A DNA stretch of 64,000 nt from Chelatococcus sambhunathii (GCF_001418005.1 NZ_LIOL01000009.1:62001-126000), one strand, 5' to 3'; shown: positions 44,058-53,497, numbered from the stretch's first letter. A program made the numbers and translations. Notes: generated from the letters alone by a model not told the origin.

Positions 44058-45215
44058 TCACCCGTTCTGGCGCAGGATCTCCCGCGCGATGACGAGGCGC
44101 TGGATTTCGGAGGTACCCTCGTAGATGCGCGTGATGCGCGCATCGCGCGCATAGCGCTCGACCGGATAGTCCTTCACATATCCCGCCCCGCCGTGGATCT
44201 GGATAGCCGTGTCCGTGGCGCGGTGCGCCGCTTCGGAGGCGAAGAGCTTGGCCATGGAGGCTTCCTTGGCGAAGGGGCGGCCGGCGTCCTTGGCAGCGGC
44301 AGCGTTGAGGATGAGCAGGCGGGCGGCCTCGAGGTCCACCTCCCGGTCGGCCAGCATCCACTGGATGCCCTGGAAGTCGCAGATGCGCGTGCCGAACTGG
44401 CGCCGCTCGCGCGCATAGGCCTTGGCTGCGTCCATGGCCGCGCGGGCGATGCCGAGCGACAGGGCCGCGACGCCGATGCGCCCGCCGGCGAGTTCACCCA
44501 CCGCGACACGGAAGCCGTCGTTCTCTCGCCCCATGAGAGCCGATGCCGGCACGCGGCAATTGTCGAAGGTGACGATGTTCGTTGCCGAGCCGGTCTGCCC
44601 CATCTTCTTCTCCGCCTTGCCGATCACGAGCCCGGGCGTGCCCGCCTCGACGAGGAAAAGGGAAATGCCACGCCCCTTCGGCGCGTCAGGGTCCGTCACC
44701 GCCCAGACGACGAAGAGCCCGGCATATTCGGCCGAGGTGATGTAGATCTTGGCGCCGTCGATGACATAGCCGTCGCCGTCGCGCCGCGCCCGCGTGCGCA
44801 TGGCGGAGGGGTCGGAGCCCGCCTCCGCCTCCGTGAGGCAGAAGGCCCCGGCCGGAGAGGTGCCGTCGGCGAGGCGCGGCAGATAGGCTCTCTTCTGCTC
44901 CTCGCTCCCGACGGCCTGGATGACCTCGCCGACCATGTTGGTCACGGAGACGGTGACCGCCGTCGCGGCACAGGCGTAGCCCAGCTCCTCGACGGCGAGG
45001 GCGAAGGCGACCGAGCCAGCCTCCGTGCCGCCGTAGGCGCTCTTCACGTTGAGGGCCATGAAGCCGTTCTCGGCGAGCAGTCGGAGGTTCGCGAGAAGCC
45101 CTTCGCGGCCCTCGCCCCGATCGAGGGCTTCCGCGAGCGGGGCCAGCCGGTCCGCCGCGAGGCGCCGCGCCGTCTCGCGGATCATCTCCTCTTCGTCGCT
45201 CAGGGCGAAAAGCAT
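44058..45215 (-). CDS. Acyl-CoA dehydrogenase
   Basis: A 385-residue FAD enzyme introducing the alpha-beta double bond in an acyl-CoA. The start is ATG 45215 behind GGGGAGGTG. It contains FCLTEAEAGSDPSAMRTRAR, KIYITSAEYAGLFVVWAVT, and the C-terminal FAD and substrate region IQIHGGAGYVKDYPVERYAR, with the catalytic glutamate in RIYEGTSEIQRLVIAREIL. Chain length is not deducible; short or branched acyl groups are plausible. It stands alone, 98 bp downstream of the histidine kinase gene. Confidence 0.95.
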   Translation of the reverse strand: MLFALSDEEEMIRETARRLAADRLAPLAEALDRGEGREGLLANLRLLAENGFMALNVKSAYGGTEAGSVAFALAVEELGYACAATAVTVSVTNMVGEVIQAVGSEEQKRAYLPRLADGTSPAGAFCLTEAEAGSDPSAMRTRARRDGDGYVIDGAKIYITSAEYAGLFVVWAVTDPDAPKGRGISLFLVEAGTPGLVIGKAEKKMGQTGSATNIVTFDNCRVPASALMGRENDGFRVAVGELAGGRIGVAALSLGIARAAMDAAKAYARERRQFGTRICDFQGIQWMLADREVDLEAARLLILNAAAAKDAGRPFAKEASMAKLFASEAAHRATDTAIQIHGGAGYVKDYPVERYARDARITRIYEGTSEIQRLVIAREILRQNG

Positions 45216-45313
45216 GGCGCACCTCCCCGTTCGTCTTGAGCGGAAGGGTACGGCGCCCTCGCCGCAGGGGCAACGCGCGGCGCCGGGCAGGCGGCTGTGC
45301 GGGAATGCGGGTC

Positions 45314-48220
45314 CTATTCCGCCAGCACGCGCGTGCGCGGCAGGGTGATTTCGACGAGGGTACCCTCGTTCTTGGCGCTCTTGATGGCGAGCGAGCCGCG
45401 GTTGGCTTCGATGAGGGCCTTGGTCAGCGGCAGGCCGAGCCCGGTGCCGCCGGCACGGCGGGCGGTGGCGAGCTGGCGGAAAGGCTCGAGTGCGGCCGCG
45501 ATTTCCTTGTCGTTCATGCCGATGCCGGTGTCCCGCACACGCACGACGACCTCGCCGCGATCGGTCAGCGCCGTCGAGACGATGACCTGACCGCCCGCAT
45601 CGGTGAACTTCACGGCATTCGACAGCACGTTGAGGATGATCTGGCGCATGGAGCGCTCGTCGGCGACGACCGCGGGAAGGTGCGGGGCGAGGCTCGTGCG
45701 CAGCACGATGCGCTCGCGGTTCGCCTGCGGCTGCATCAGCGCGACGCAGCTCGCCACGACATCGTTGAGCTTGACGCTGGTGAAGGAGAGGTCGAGCCGC
45801 CCGGCCTCGATCTTGGCGAGATCGAGCAGGTCGTTGACGAGGCTGATGACATGCCCGCCGGAGACGTGGATGTCCTTCAGGTATTCCTTGTAGCGTTCGT
45901 TGCCGACGGGTCCGAAACGCTCTTCCAGCATCACCTCGGCGAAACCGATGATGGCGTTGAGCGGCGTGCGGATCTCGTGGCTGATCTTGGCGAGGAAGTC
46001 GGACTTCTGGGCATTGGCCTCCTCGGCGGCGCGCTTGGCCGCCATCAGCTCCGCCTCCGCCTTCTTCGAGGCCGTCATGTCGCGCAGGACGACGCAGAAC
46101 TTGCGGTGCGGGCGCTCGCTGACGCGGCCGATGGTCATGGTCAGCGGGCACTTGCCGCCCTGGCGCACACGCCCCGTCACCTCGCGCCCGTCGTTGAGGA
46201 TACTGGCGACGCCGCCGGCCTTCAGGCCCTCGATATAGTCGAGCGCGACCGCATGGCTCTCGGGGGCGAGGAGGATGGTGAAGGGCTCGCCCGCGATCTC
46301 GTTCTGGTCATAGCCGAAGAGCGCTTCGGCCGACCGGTTGACGGACAGGATGCGCCCGTGCCCGTCGAGCACGATGACGCCGTCCGTCGCCGTGTCGAGG
46401 ATCGAGGTGAGCTCGTTCGTCCGCTCCTCGTAGTTGCGCAGGTCCTCCTCGAGCCCGTCGAGGTGGCGCTGCAGCTCCGGCTCCATGGCGCGGCGGAAGG
46501 TCATGAGCGAGGCGGCGGCGCCCTGCCAGTCGATCGTCGCAAGGCGTGCATCGACCGGGATGGCCTCGCCGGTGATGCTGCGCAGGGCGATGCGCTCCTC
46601 CTCGCCCGGCCGGTCCGGCTGGCGCGCGAAGACCTTCGACATGCCGGCTGCAGCGAGGGCGTCCACATCCGGATAGTCGAGGAGATCGAGCAGCGTGCGG
46701 TTGGCGTAGAGCGGCTCCTCGCCCTGGCTCACCAGCACGCCGACCGGCAGCTTGTCGACGAGCTGGGCGAAGGGCGAGGGGGCTGGAGTGGCCACGTCCC
46801 GGGGGTGCGCGGCCGCTGCCTCCTCGCCGGCCGGTTCCTGGTGTGCCCGCTCCTCGATCGTCTGCGGGTTCTGCGACGGCTCCGCCGCCGCTTCCGTGGC
46901 AGGAGGCGTCGCAAGAACCTGCTCCGCAGGGATGGACGCAGGCAGCGGCGCGTCGGCCGCCGGTGCCCCGGGTACGGAGGTCGCCTCTGCCAACGGGGGG
47001 AGGCTGGGCGTTTCGGGGCTTTGCACCGGTGCAGCAGGCGTGTCGCCCCAGCCCTCGAACCGTGCGCCCAGGGCGCGCGCGATCTCGCGCAGCGCATTGC
47101 GCTCGCTCGGCGACAGGCCGGGGCGCGGAGCATCGGGCGCCCGCTGCTCCAGAGGTTCTTGCGCGCTCTTGTCGGGCGGGGTCTCGGCAATCCTCAGCGG
47201 CACGACTTTCGGCGTGCCGAGCGTCGCGCCGACACTGGTGCGCACGGCGGGGAAAGGAACGACGGCCCCGCTTTCGGATGCCGTGGGTTGCGAAGGCGAG
47301 GGGACAGCAGTGGCCGGCGGCGCTTCATCCTCGGGCGCTGCCCTGGATTCGGCGATCGGCGGCGCCGGCTCGGCCGCCGCCGTGTCGGGCGTCCCGGCGC
47401 CGATGGGCGGCGCGATGGCCACGTCCTCGTGGATCTCGTTGAGGCGACACAGGCCGAAGCCGCGGAAACCGGCGAAATCCTTGTCCGGTCCCTGCACGGG
47501 CAGGCCGGCGAGTTCCACCTCGACACGCAGCGGACTGCCGGCGACGCGCCATAGCACGGTCACGCCACTCCAGGTCTCTCGTCGCCTGAGAGCGTCAGCG
47601 ACACGGCCGGCGCGATCGCTGACGATCTCGGAGGCGATGTCCGCCCAACTGCGCCCGACGATGTTGGCGCTCCCGGCGCCAACCACCTCAGCCAGTTCCT
47701 TCGAGAGCTTGATGAAACGCCCCTCGGCATCGGTCTCGAAGAGGAAGCGGACGGTCGCACGGCGTCCGGCGAGGGCGCGCAGGCGCGTCGCGGCATCGGC
47801 TTCGTCCGCGGCGCAGGGGGTGGGCTCAGGCGTTGGCTGCACGGGCGCGGCGACCGCGGCGCTGCCGGCGAGGGAGGCCGGCAGCGGCTGGGTTGCGGCG
47901 ATGACGAGCGTCCCGGTGTCGCCGATGCGACGGCAGGCGATCGTCGTGGCAAGAATGCGTGCGCCCCAGGAGAGCCGCACCCGCTCGAGACGCATGCCCT
48001 CGCACGGCGCGAGTCCGCCGGCAAGCCGGCCGATCTGGCCACCGCCGCCGGCAGCGAGCAACGCCGCGACGAGACGCCCGCCGGCGGGAGAAGCCGCGAG
48101 AATGTCGCCCTGGCCGTCGACGAGCGCGACCGCGCCGTTGCCGGCAACGAGCGGTCCGAAGATCGCGTCGTGCCGCAGCGCATCCAGCGTCGCTCCAGCT
48201 TCCGGTGCGGTCCGCGTCAT
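45314..48220 (-). CDS. PAS-domain sensor histidine kinase, PdhS/DivJ/PleC-like
   Basis: A 968-residue soluble kinase with no membrane segment. N-terminal PAS-like sensory regions (about 1-260) are followed by a long Pro/Ala-rich linker (270-490) and two further PAS domains (about 500-590 and 605-700, with EELTSILDTATDGVIVLDGH-like sequence). The HisKA domain has SHEIRTPLNAIIGFAEVMLE with phospho-His748, and the HATPase has NVLSNAVKFTDAGG and GTGLGLPLTKALIEA. Architecture and the H-box suit the PdhS group, which controls DivK and cell-cycle polarity in Hyphomicrobiales. No response regulator is adjacent. Confidence 0.9.
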   Translation of the reverse strand: MTRTAPEAGATLDALRHDAIFGPLVAGNGAVALVDGQGDILAASPAGGRLVAALLAAGGGGQIGRLAGGLAPCEGMRLERVRLSWGARILATTIACRRIGDTGTLVIAATQPLPASLAGSAAVAAPVQPTPEPTPCAADEADAATRLRALAGRRATVRFLFETDAEGRFIKLSKELAEVVGAGSANIVGRSWADIASEIVSDRAGRVADALRRRETWSGVTVLWRVAGSPLRVEVELAGLPVQGPDKDFAGFRGFGLCRLNEIHEDVAIAPPIGAGTPDTAAAEPAPPIAESRAAPEDEAPPATAVPSPSQPTASESGAVVPFPAVRTSVGATLGTPKVVPLRIAETPPDKSAQEPLEQRAPDAPRPGLSPSERNALREIARALGARFEGWGDTPAAPVQSPETPSLPPLAEATSVPGAPAADAPLPASIPAEQVLATPPATEAAAEPSQNPQTIEERAHQEPAGEEAAAAHPRDVATPAPSPFAQLVDKLPVGVLVSQGEEPLYANRTLLDLLDYPDVDALAAAGMSKVFARQPDRPGEEERIALRSITGEAIPVDARLATIDWQGAAASLMTFRRAMEPELQRHLDGLEEDLRNYEERTNELTSILDTATDGVIVLDGHGRILSVNRSAEALFGYDQNEIAGEPFTILLAPESHAVALDYIEGLKAGGVASILNDGREVTGRVRQGGKCPLTMTIGRVSERPHRKFCVVLRDMTASKKAEAELMAAKRAAEEANAQKSDFLAKISHEIRTPLNAIIGFAEVMLEERFGPVGNERYKEYLKDIHVSGGHVISLVNDLLDLAKIEAGRLDLSFTSVKLNDVVASCVALMQPQANRERIVLRTSLAPHLPAVVADERSMRQIILNVLSNAVKFTDAGGQVIVSTALTDRGEVVVRVRDTGIGMNDKEIAAALEPFRQLATARRAGGTGLGLPLTKALIEANRGSLAIKSAKNEGTLVEITLPRTRVLAE

Positions 48221-48404
48221 GCCTGTCGGTTCGCTCCTGCTCGCGTCATCAGGTTGATATGGCCAATGCCTAATGAAGACTTAATATAGGCATCGGTGCC
48301 CGAGGTCACGAAAGGCCTTGCCGTCTTTCCCTGCGACCTCGCGCTAGCGTTAACGGCACGGGGCGGCGGTGCCACGGGTTGAGTTTGCGCCGCACAATGA
48401 TATA

Positions 48405-48415
48405 TTGCAACGCAA
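48405..48415 (+). promoter_or_regulatory. Candidate PHB-regulator (PhaR-type) site upstream of the phasin gene
   Basis: TTGCAACGCAA is an inverted repeat (TTGC-AAC-GCAA) within an AT-rich stretch, 45 bp upstream of the first phasin gene. PhaR-type repressors of phasin genes bind short TGC...GCA repeats. Assignment is by position and form only. Confidence 0.4.
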
Positions 48416-48460
48416 CAATCCTGCCGCGGCCCGAGGCCGGCATAACCCGAGGAGGTTTCC

Positions 48461-48844
48461 ATGGACGCCAAGGATATGCCCAACTACGAGATTCCCGCCG
48501 AGATGCGCGATTTCGCCGAGCGTAGCGTCGAGCAGGCGCGCAAGGCATTCGATGGCTTCATCGCTGCCGCGCAGAGGGCGGTCACTGCCTTCGAGGGCTC
48601 GGCCACGACGGTTCAGTCCAGCACGCAGGACCTGACGCACCGCACCTTGTCGTTCGCGGAGCAGAACATCGCCGCTGCCTTCGACTTGGCGCAGAAACTT
48701 GTGCGCGCCAAGGACATGCAGGAGGCCATGCAGTTGCAGGCCGACTATCTGCAGAAGCAACTCGCCTCCCTGCAGGCGCAGATGAAGGAATTCGGCTTCG
48801 CTGCCGAGAAGGCCGTGGGCGAAGCCACCAAGCGCAAGGCCTGA
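48461..48844 (+). CDS. Phasin
   Basis: A 127-residue amphipathic helical protein starting at ATG 48461 behind GAGGAGG. The phasin_2 core is EMRDFAERSVEQARKAFDGF, then HRTLSFAEQNIAAAFDLAQK, then MQEAMQLQADYLQKQLASLQ. Phasins coat polyhydroxyalkanoate granules and control their number and size. A second phasin gene follows 36 bp later. Confidence 0.93.
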   Translation: MDAKDMPNYEIPAEMRDFAERSVEQARKAFDGFIAAAQRAVTAFEGSATTVQSSTQDLTHRTLSFAEQNIAAAFDLAQKLVRAKDMQEAMQLQADYLQKQLASLQAQMKEFGFAAEKAVGEATKRKA

Positions 48845-48880
48845 GGCTTGGCGTTCCGTAACATGTGAAGGAGATCGACC

Positions 48881-49975
48881 ATGGCCAATGCGAAGTCGAA
48901 CGGGGCGTCGCAGCCGCAAGGTCAGGGTCCGCAGGTCGAGGACGCTCCGGCGGCGAAGCCCGCAATTGCCGGGGCGCCTGCCGGTACGTCTGCTGCGATG
49001 CCTGCCTCGTCGGTACCGGCGGCACCGTCGGCCAAGTCCGCTATATCCGCCACGCCGACTGGGCAGGCCTCGTCCGCGCCTGCCCCGAAGCGACCGGAGC
49101 CTTCCGCAAGTCCCGCCGGGGAGGCAGCGGCAAAGGAATCGGCCGCGGAGGCCACAGCCCGGGCGTCCGCAGCCGGGGCGCCGCTACCGAAGTCGGCGTC
49201 GGCCGGGGATGCACCGGCACCGAAATCCGCTCCTGCGTCCGAACGGGCCAAGGCCGCGACATCCGCTAAGGTGACGAAGCCCGCCAAGCCTGCAAGCGTT
49301 TCCAAGCCTGCAAGCGTTTCCAAGCCGGCAGTCTCGGCAGCCCGGACGACGCCGGCCAAGACGGCCTCTGGCGCCGGAAAGGTCGCCGCCGTGCCGGTGA
49401 AACCCGTCGGCAAGACACCATCCGCCACGTCTCGGCCGGCCGCGAAGGCGGCTCCGGTGGCTTCGTCGTCGGTGGTGCGGACCGCGCGGGCGGTGGCCCA
49501 CACGGTGGCCGAAGCACTGGATCGCGGCGCAGAGGCGGCCCGACGGGTTGAGGCCGCCGTCGGCGAGCGGCAGGCTGCGTCGGGTGTCGAGGCGCTGACC
49601 CGGGTCGGCCTCACGCAAGTGCGTGACGGCTATGCAGTGGTCCGGCAGTCGCTCGAACAGCTGCAGGGTGGGCTCGCCGAGAGTGCCGGCATTGCGTCCA
49701 AGGGCGCGGTGGAGATCAACGGCAAGGTGCTCGATCTCATGCGGGCTCAGGCGGATGCCGCCTTCGGACTGTGGCGGCAAATGCTCGGTGCGGGCTCGTT
49801 CTCTGAAGCCGTGCAACTGCAGACCAAGGGCTGGCGGCAGGGCTATGAGATGACGTCGTCGCGTCTCAAGGACATCGCCGAGACGACGGGGCGCATCGCC
49901 GAGACCTCGATCAGCCCCGTACGCCGCATCGTCGATACCTGGAGCAAGGAAACCCGGCTGAAGCGGGGCGGCTGA
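48881..49975 (+). CDS. Phasin with an N-terminal histone-like Ala/Lys/Pro-rich region
   Basis: A 364-residue protein. Residues 1-205 are almost entirely Ala, Pro, Lys, Ser and Thr, with PAKPASVSKPASVSKPAVSA (an exact 18-bp DNA repeat) and many KPA/AKP steps, as in histone H1-like domains. Residues 225-350 are a phasin domain (LTQVRDGYAVVRQSLEQLQG, then FGLWRQMLGAGSFSEAVQLQ). Pseudomonas PhaF joins the same two parts in the opposite order and links PHA granules to the nucleoid. It starts behind AAGGAG, 36 bp after the first phasin. Confidence 0.85.
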   Translation: MANAKSNGASQPQGQGPQVEDAPAAKPAIAGAPAGTSAAMPASSVPAAPSAKSAISATPTGQASSAPAPKRPEPSASPAGEAAAKESAAEATARASAAGAPLPKSASAGDAPAPKSAPASERAKAATSAKVTKPAKPASVSKPASVSKPAVSAARTTPAKTASGAGKVAAVPVKPVGKTPSATSRPAAKAAPVASSSVVRTARAVAHTVAEALDRGAEAARRVEAAVGERQAASGVEALTRVGLTQVRDGYAVVRQSLEQLQGGLAESAGIASKGAVEINGKVLDLMRAQADAAFGLWRQMLGAGSFSEAVQLQTKGWRQGYEMTSSRLKDIAETTGRIAETSISPVRRIVDTWSKETRLKRGG

Positions 49976-50125
49976 AAGCCCCCAATCCCGGGCGACGGAA
50001 CGCCTTGCGGCCCCTGCGCGGCGCGCTGTCAACAGCCCCTTCGCGACGCGGCGAAGGGGCTTGAAATCGCAAAGCGATGCGCCTAGTTTCCGCCTGACTG
50101 CGGAGCCCTCGGCTCCCCGGGCTGT

Positions 50126-50202
50126 GCAGCTGTAGCTCAGTTGGTTAGAGCGCCTGATTGTGGATCAGGAGGTCCCCCGTTCAAGCCGGGGCAGCTGTAC
50201 CA
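50126..50202 (+). tRNA. tRNA-His (GTG)
   Basis: A 77-nt cloverleaf with encoded CCA. The acceptor is GCAGCTG pairing with CAGCTGT, including a G1-U72 wobble. The anticodon arm is CCTGA-TTGTGGA-TCAGG, anticodon GTG, and the T arm is CCCCG-TTCAAGC-CGGGG. The base before position 1 is T, so no G-1 is encoded, and the discriminator is A73 instead of C73. This is the known alphaproteobacterial tRNA-His variant. Confidence 0.96.
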
Positions 50203-50239
50203 TTTTGTGTCACGACCTCTCCTCATCATCGACAGGCGA

Positions 50240-51439
50240 TCACCCCTGCGGGGCACTGTACGTGCGTGGCCGCAGGCGTCTTTCGCCGGCGCCGGGGGCG
50301 TCGTCGTCGGTCATGATGCAGTCACGGCCTCCGGCCTTGGCGGCATAGAGTGCACGGTCGCTTGCGGCAATGAGTTCGTCGAGCGTCGCAACGAGCCGCG
50401 GCCGTGTGCTCACTCCGACGCTGGCCGTGATCTTGATGGGACGGCCTGCGACATTCAGCGGCGTGGACCGCAGGGCGCCCTGGATGCGCTCGGCGACGGC
50501 GACGGCCTCGGCCAGGCCTGAAACTGGCAGGCAGGCTGCGAATTCTTCGCCGCCGAGGCGCGCGAATGCATCTCCCTCCCTGAGGCTGGCGGCTGCGATG
50601 CGGGCGAAATGGGCAAGCGCCAGGTCGCCGGCCTGGTGGCCATGCCGGTCATTGACGCGCTTGAAGTGGTCGAGGTCGAAGACGAGCATCGCGATGAGCG
50701 GCGGATCACGTCGGCCGTTCGCGGCCATGCCGTCGAAACGCTGCGCGAGGCCGCGCCGGTTCAGCGCACCGGTCAGGGGATCGGTCTCGATGAGCTGGCG
50801 CAGCCCCTGCTCGGTCTCCTCGACGAGGAGGCGGGCGCCGGCGATGGCGGTGGCCACCAGCGCGGCGAGCCCGGCGACGAGGGCCGCGGCAGCGAACCGG
50901 TAGGAGAAGAAATCGGCAGGTGGGAACAGCGCGGCGAGGATGAGCGACGCGACGTTCAGGCCGACGGCGAACCAGAAGATCTGGGAGAGCCAGCGCCGCG
51001 CCGGCGAGCGCCGTCCGGCTCGCCGCAGCACGGCGACGTGCAGCACATAGGCAAGCCCCGCCGTGCCGTTCGCCAGCATGATGCGGAAGCTGCCGCTGGC
51101 GGCGAAGAACGGGGTAAGGCAGCCAAGCGCCCAGAGCGCGAGCGGCAGCAGGAACCACGGGCGCGGCTTCAGCTTGTCGAGAACGGAGAAGCCGGTCAGC
51201 GACAAGGCAAAGCCGGCGAGCGACAGTGCGACCGCGACCTCCATGGCCCACATGTCGGCGACATGGCCGCGCAGAGCCAGCAGCAGCCGGCCGACCGACA
51301 TGAGGGCGAAGGCCCCCGACCACCAGAGGCTTGCCATGAACGCCCGGTTCCGCCACCAGACGACCAGAAGCACGATGGCGACCGTCGCGGTGGCCGACGA
51401 CCATAGGACGAGGGCGGTCACGAGATCGAGCACGTCCAT
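50240..51439 (-). CDS. Membrane-bound diguanylate cyclase (GGDEF)
   Basis: A 399-residue protein starting at ATG 51439. Six to seven N-terminal hydrophobic segments (residues 1-205) precede a GGDEF domain, with DPLTGALNRRGLAQRFDG, LVFDLDHFKRVND and the active-site variant RLGGEEF. The inhibitory c-di-GMP site RxxD is present (REGD, five residues before GGEEF), so product inhibition is expected. There is no EAL domain. Confidence 0.94.
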   Translation of the reverse strand: MDVLDLVTALVLWSSATATVAIVLLVVWWRNRAFMASLWWSGAFALMSVGRLLLALRGHVADMWAMEVAVALSLAGFALSLTGFSVLDKLKPRPWFLLPLALWALGCLTPFFAASGSFRIMLANGTAGLAYVLHVAVLRRAGRRSPARRWLSQIFWFAVGLNVASLILAALFPPADFFSYRFAAAALVAGLAALVATAIAGARLLVEETEQGLRQLIETDPLTGALNRRGLAQRFDGMAANGRRDPPLIAMLVFDLDHFKRVNDRHGHQAGDLALAHFARIAAASLREGDAFARLGGEEFAACLPVSGLAEAVAVAERIQGALRSTPLNVAGRPIKITASVGVSTRPRLVATLDELIAASDRALYAAKAGGRDCIMTDDDAPGAGERRLRPRTYSAPQG

Positions 51440-51693
51440 GCCTCGGGCACGCTGATGGGTGGAGCATTGCCGATACCGTGTCGCTGCGGCAATGGCCATG
51501 AATTTCGCACGGGACTCGGCGGATTGTCGGCACCGTTGCTGGCCCGCGTGTGGGGCGGGCGTGACCATCGACCACCCTGGTACTATCGTCGGTCGGGCCT
51601 GCCGTTTCGAATTCGGCAGCAAGGAGCGGAGTGCCTCGCGGCGGGGCGCGTCATAAACGGGATGACGTTTCAGGGGAAGTTCAGGAGCCAGCC

Positions 51694-52767
51694 ATGAACG
51701 TCATCACGCGGACAGAGCCGGTGGAGGATGCACGCTGGCAAGCCGTGCTCAGCCGGGACGTGGCGAGCGACGGACGGTTCGTCTACGCGGTGCGGACGAC
51801 CGGCGTCTATTGCCGACCGACCTGCCCTTCACGCCGCGGCCGACGCGAGAACGTCGCCTTCTACGATACATCCGCGGCAGCGGAAGCTGCTGGCTACCGT
51901 CCGTGCCGTCGCTGCCGGCCGAACGAAGCGGCGGCGACCGTGGCGAGCCGCCATGTCGCAGCCGTGGCGCGCGCTTGCCGCATGATGGACGAGGCCGAGG
52001 AGATGCCGGACCTCGCGGCACTTGCCGCGGCGGCTGGCCTCAGCCCCTTCCACTTCCACCGCGTCTTCAAGGCCGTGACGGGCATCACCCCGCGGGCCTA
52101 TGGCGCGGCCCGGCGCGCGCGGCGCCTGCGCGAGGAACTGGCTCAAGCAGATGTCAGCGTCACCGAGGCCATCTACGGTGCCGGATTCAATTCCAGCAGC
52201 CGCTTCTATGCGGCGTCGAACGCCATGCTCGGCATGACGCCAACGGCCTATCGGCGCGGCGGCGAGGATGCCGAGATCCGTTTCGCCATCGGCCAGTCCT
52301 CGCTCGGGGCCGTGCTCGTCGCCACGAGCGACAAGGGCGTGTGCGCCATCGCCCTCGCAGACGATCCGGAGGTGCTTGCCCGCGATCTGCAGGACCGTTT
52401 CCCGCGTGCCAGCCTCGTCGGTGACGACCCGGCTTTCGCCGCTCTCGTCGCCCGGGTCGTCGGGCTCGTCGACGCGCCCTCGCTCGGGCTCGACCTGCCG
52501 CTCGATCTCAGGGGCACGGCCTTCCAGCAGCGGGTGTGGCAGGCGCTGCGCGAGGTCCCGCCCGGCAGCACTGTGAGCTATGCCGATCTTGCCCGGCGCA
52601 TCGGCCGGCCGGAGGCGGTGCGGGCCGTCGCCAATGCCTGCGCCGCCAACGGCCTCGCCATCGCCGTGCCCTGCCACCGGGTGGTGCGCCGCGACGGCGA
52701 TCTCTCCGGCTATCGCTGGGGCGTCGAGCGCAAGCGCGCGCTTCTCGCCCGGGAGGCGAAGGCATGA
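51694..52767 (+). CDS. ada: Bifunctional Ada: methylphosphotriester-DNA/O6-methylguanine methyltransferase and AraC-type activator
   Basis: A 357-residue protein starting at ATG 51694. The N-terminal zinc domain has the methyl-acceptor Cys in TTGVYCRPTCPSRR and further Cys in YRPCRRCRPNE. An AraC-type HTH (about 90-190, with LAALAAAAGLSPFHFHRVFK) follows, and the C-terminal methyltransferase has the acceptor in IAVPCHRVVRRDGDLSGYRW. It repairs alkylated DNA and activates its regulon. Its stop overlaps the next gene start as ATGA. Association with a 2OG-Fe(II) oxygenase suggests an alkylation-repair unit. Confidence 0.95.
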   Translation: MNVITRTEPVEDARWQAVLSRDVASDGRFVYAVRTTGVYCRPTCPSRRGRRENVAFYDTSAAAEAAGYRPCRRCRPNEAAATVASRHVAAVARACRMMDEAEEMPDLAALAAAAGLSPFHFHRVFKAVTGITPRAYGAARRARRLREELAQADVSVTEAIYGAGFNSSSRFYAASNAMLGMTPTAYRRGGEDAEIRFAIGQSSLGAVLVATSDKGVCAIALADDPEVLARDLQDRFPRASLVGDDPAFAALVARVVGLVDAPSLGLDLPLDLRGTAFQQRVWQALREVPPGSTVSYADLARRIGRPEAVRAVANACAANGLAIAVPCHRVVRRDGDLSGYRWGVERKRALLAREAKA

Positions 52768-53497
52768 CGGCCCTTGCGCAAATGACGCCGGACATCGCCG
52801 CCGACCGTGTTGCGCGCTACGGCTGGCCCGAGCTGGCGCGGGAGCTCGACGGCTTCGGCTGTGCCGTGCTGCCCGGCCTTCTGAGCGCGGATGAATGCAC
52901 CGGCATCGCCGCGCTCTACGATGACGAAGCGCGGTTCCGCAGCCATATGCACATGGCGCGGCAGGGGTTTGGGTGCGGTGAGTACAAGTATTTCCGCTAC
53001 CCGCTGCCGGACCGGCTGGCCGCGCTGCGCACGGCGCTCTATCCGCCGCTCGCGGAGATCGCCAATCGCGGGAATGCGCGGCTCGCGGTGGATGTCGTCT
53101 ACTCCTGCAGGCGCGCCGATTTCCTCGCGCAATGCCACGCAGCCGGGCAGGCGCGGCCGACGTCGCTCCTGCTGCGCTACAGGCCGGGCGACGACAACTG
53201 CCTGCACCAGGATCTTTATGGTGAGCTCGCCTTTCCTCTGCAGGTCGCCGTGCTGCTGTCGCAGCCGGGCGCGGATTTCTCCGGCGGCGAGTTCGTATGA
53301 CGGATCAGCGCCCACGCATGCAGAGCCGGGCCGAGGTGGTACCACTGCGCCGGGGTGGTGCGGTCGTCTTTGCCGTATACAACCGTCCCGTCGATGGCGC
53401 GAAGGGCGCCTATCGCGTCAACCTGCGCCATGGCGTCAGCCGCGTGCGCGCGGGGCGCCGGCACACGCTCGGCCTCATCTTCCACGACGCGACGTGA
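52764..53497 (+). pseudogene. 2OG-Fe(II) oxygenase split by a frameshift
   Basis: Two frames together give one oxygenase of about 245 residues. Frame 1 (52764-53300, 178 aa) holds the first iron ligands in NCLHQDLYGELAFPLQVAVL and ends at GGEFV. Frame 2 (53297-53497, 66 aa) begins MTDQRPRMQSRAEVVPL and holds the distal His and 2OG-binding Arg region (RVNLRHGVSRVRAGRRHTLG). One extra base near 53295 (GTG ATG instead of GTA TGA) would restore the reading. It is either a recent pseudogene, a base-call error, or two coupled half-proteins, since the ATG overlaps the TGA. Confidence 0.8.

Noticed and set aside
44058-46151. Single long minus-strand frame joining the acyl-CoA dehydrogenase to sequence inside the kinase gene
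   Set aside because: Upstream of 45215 the frame is out of phase with the histidine kinase and is low-complexity. The dehydrogenase has its own ATG with GGGGAGGTG.
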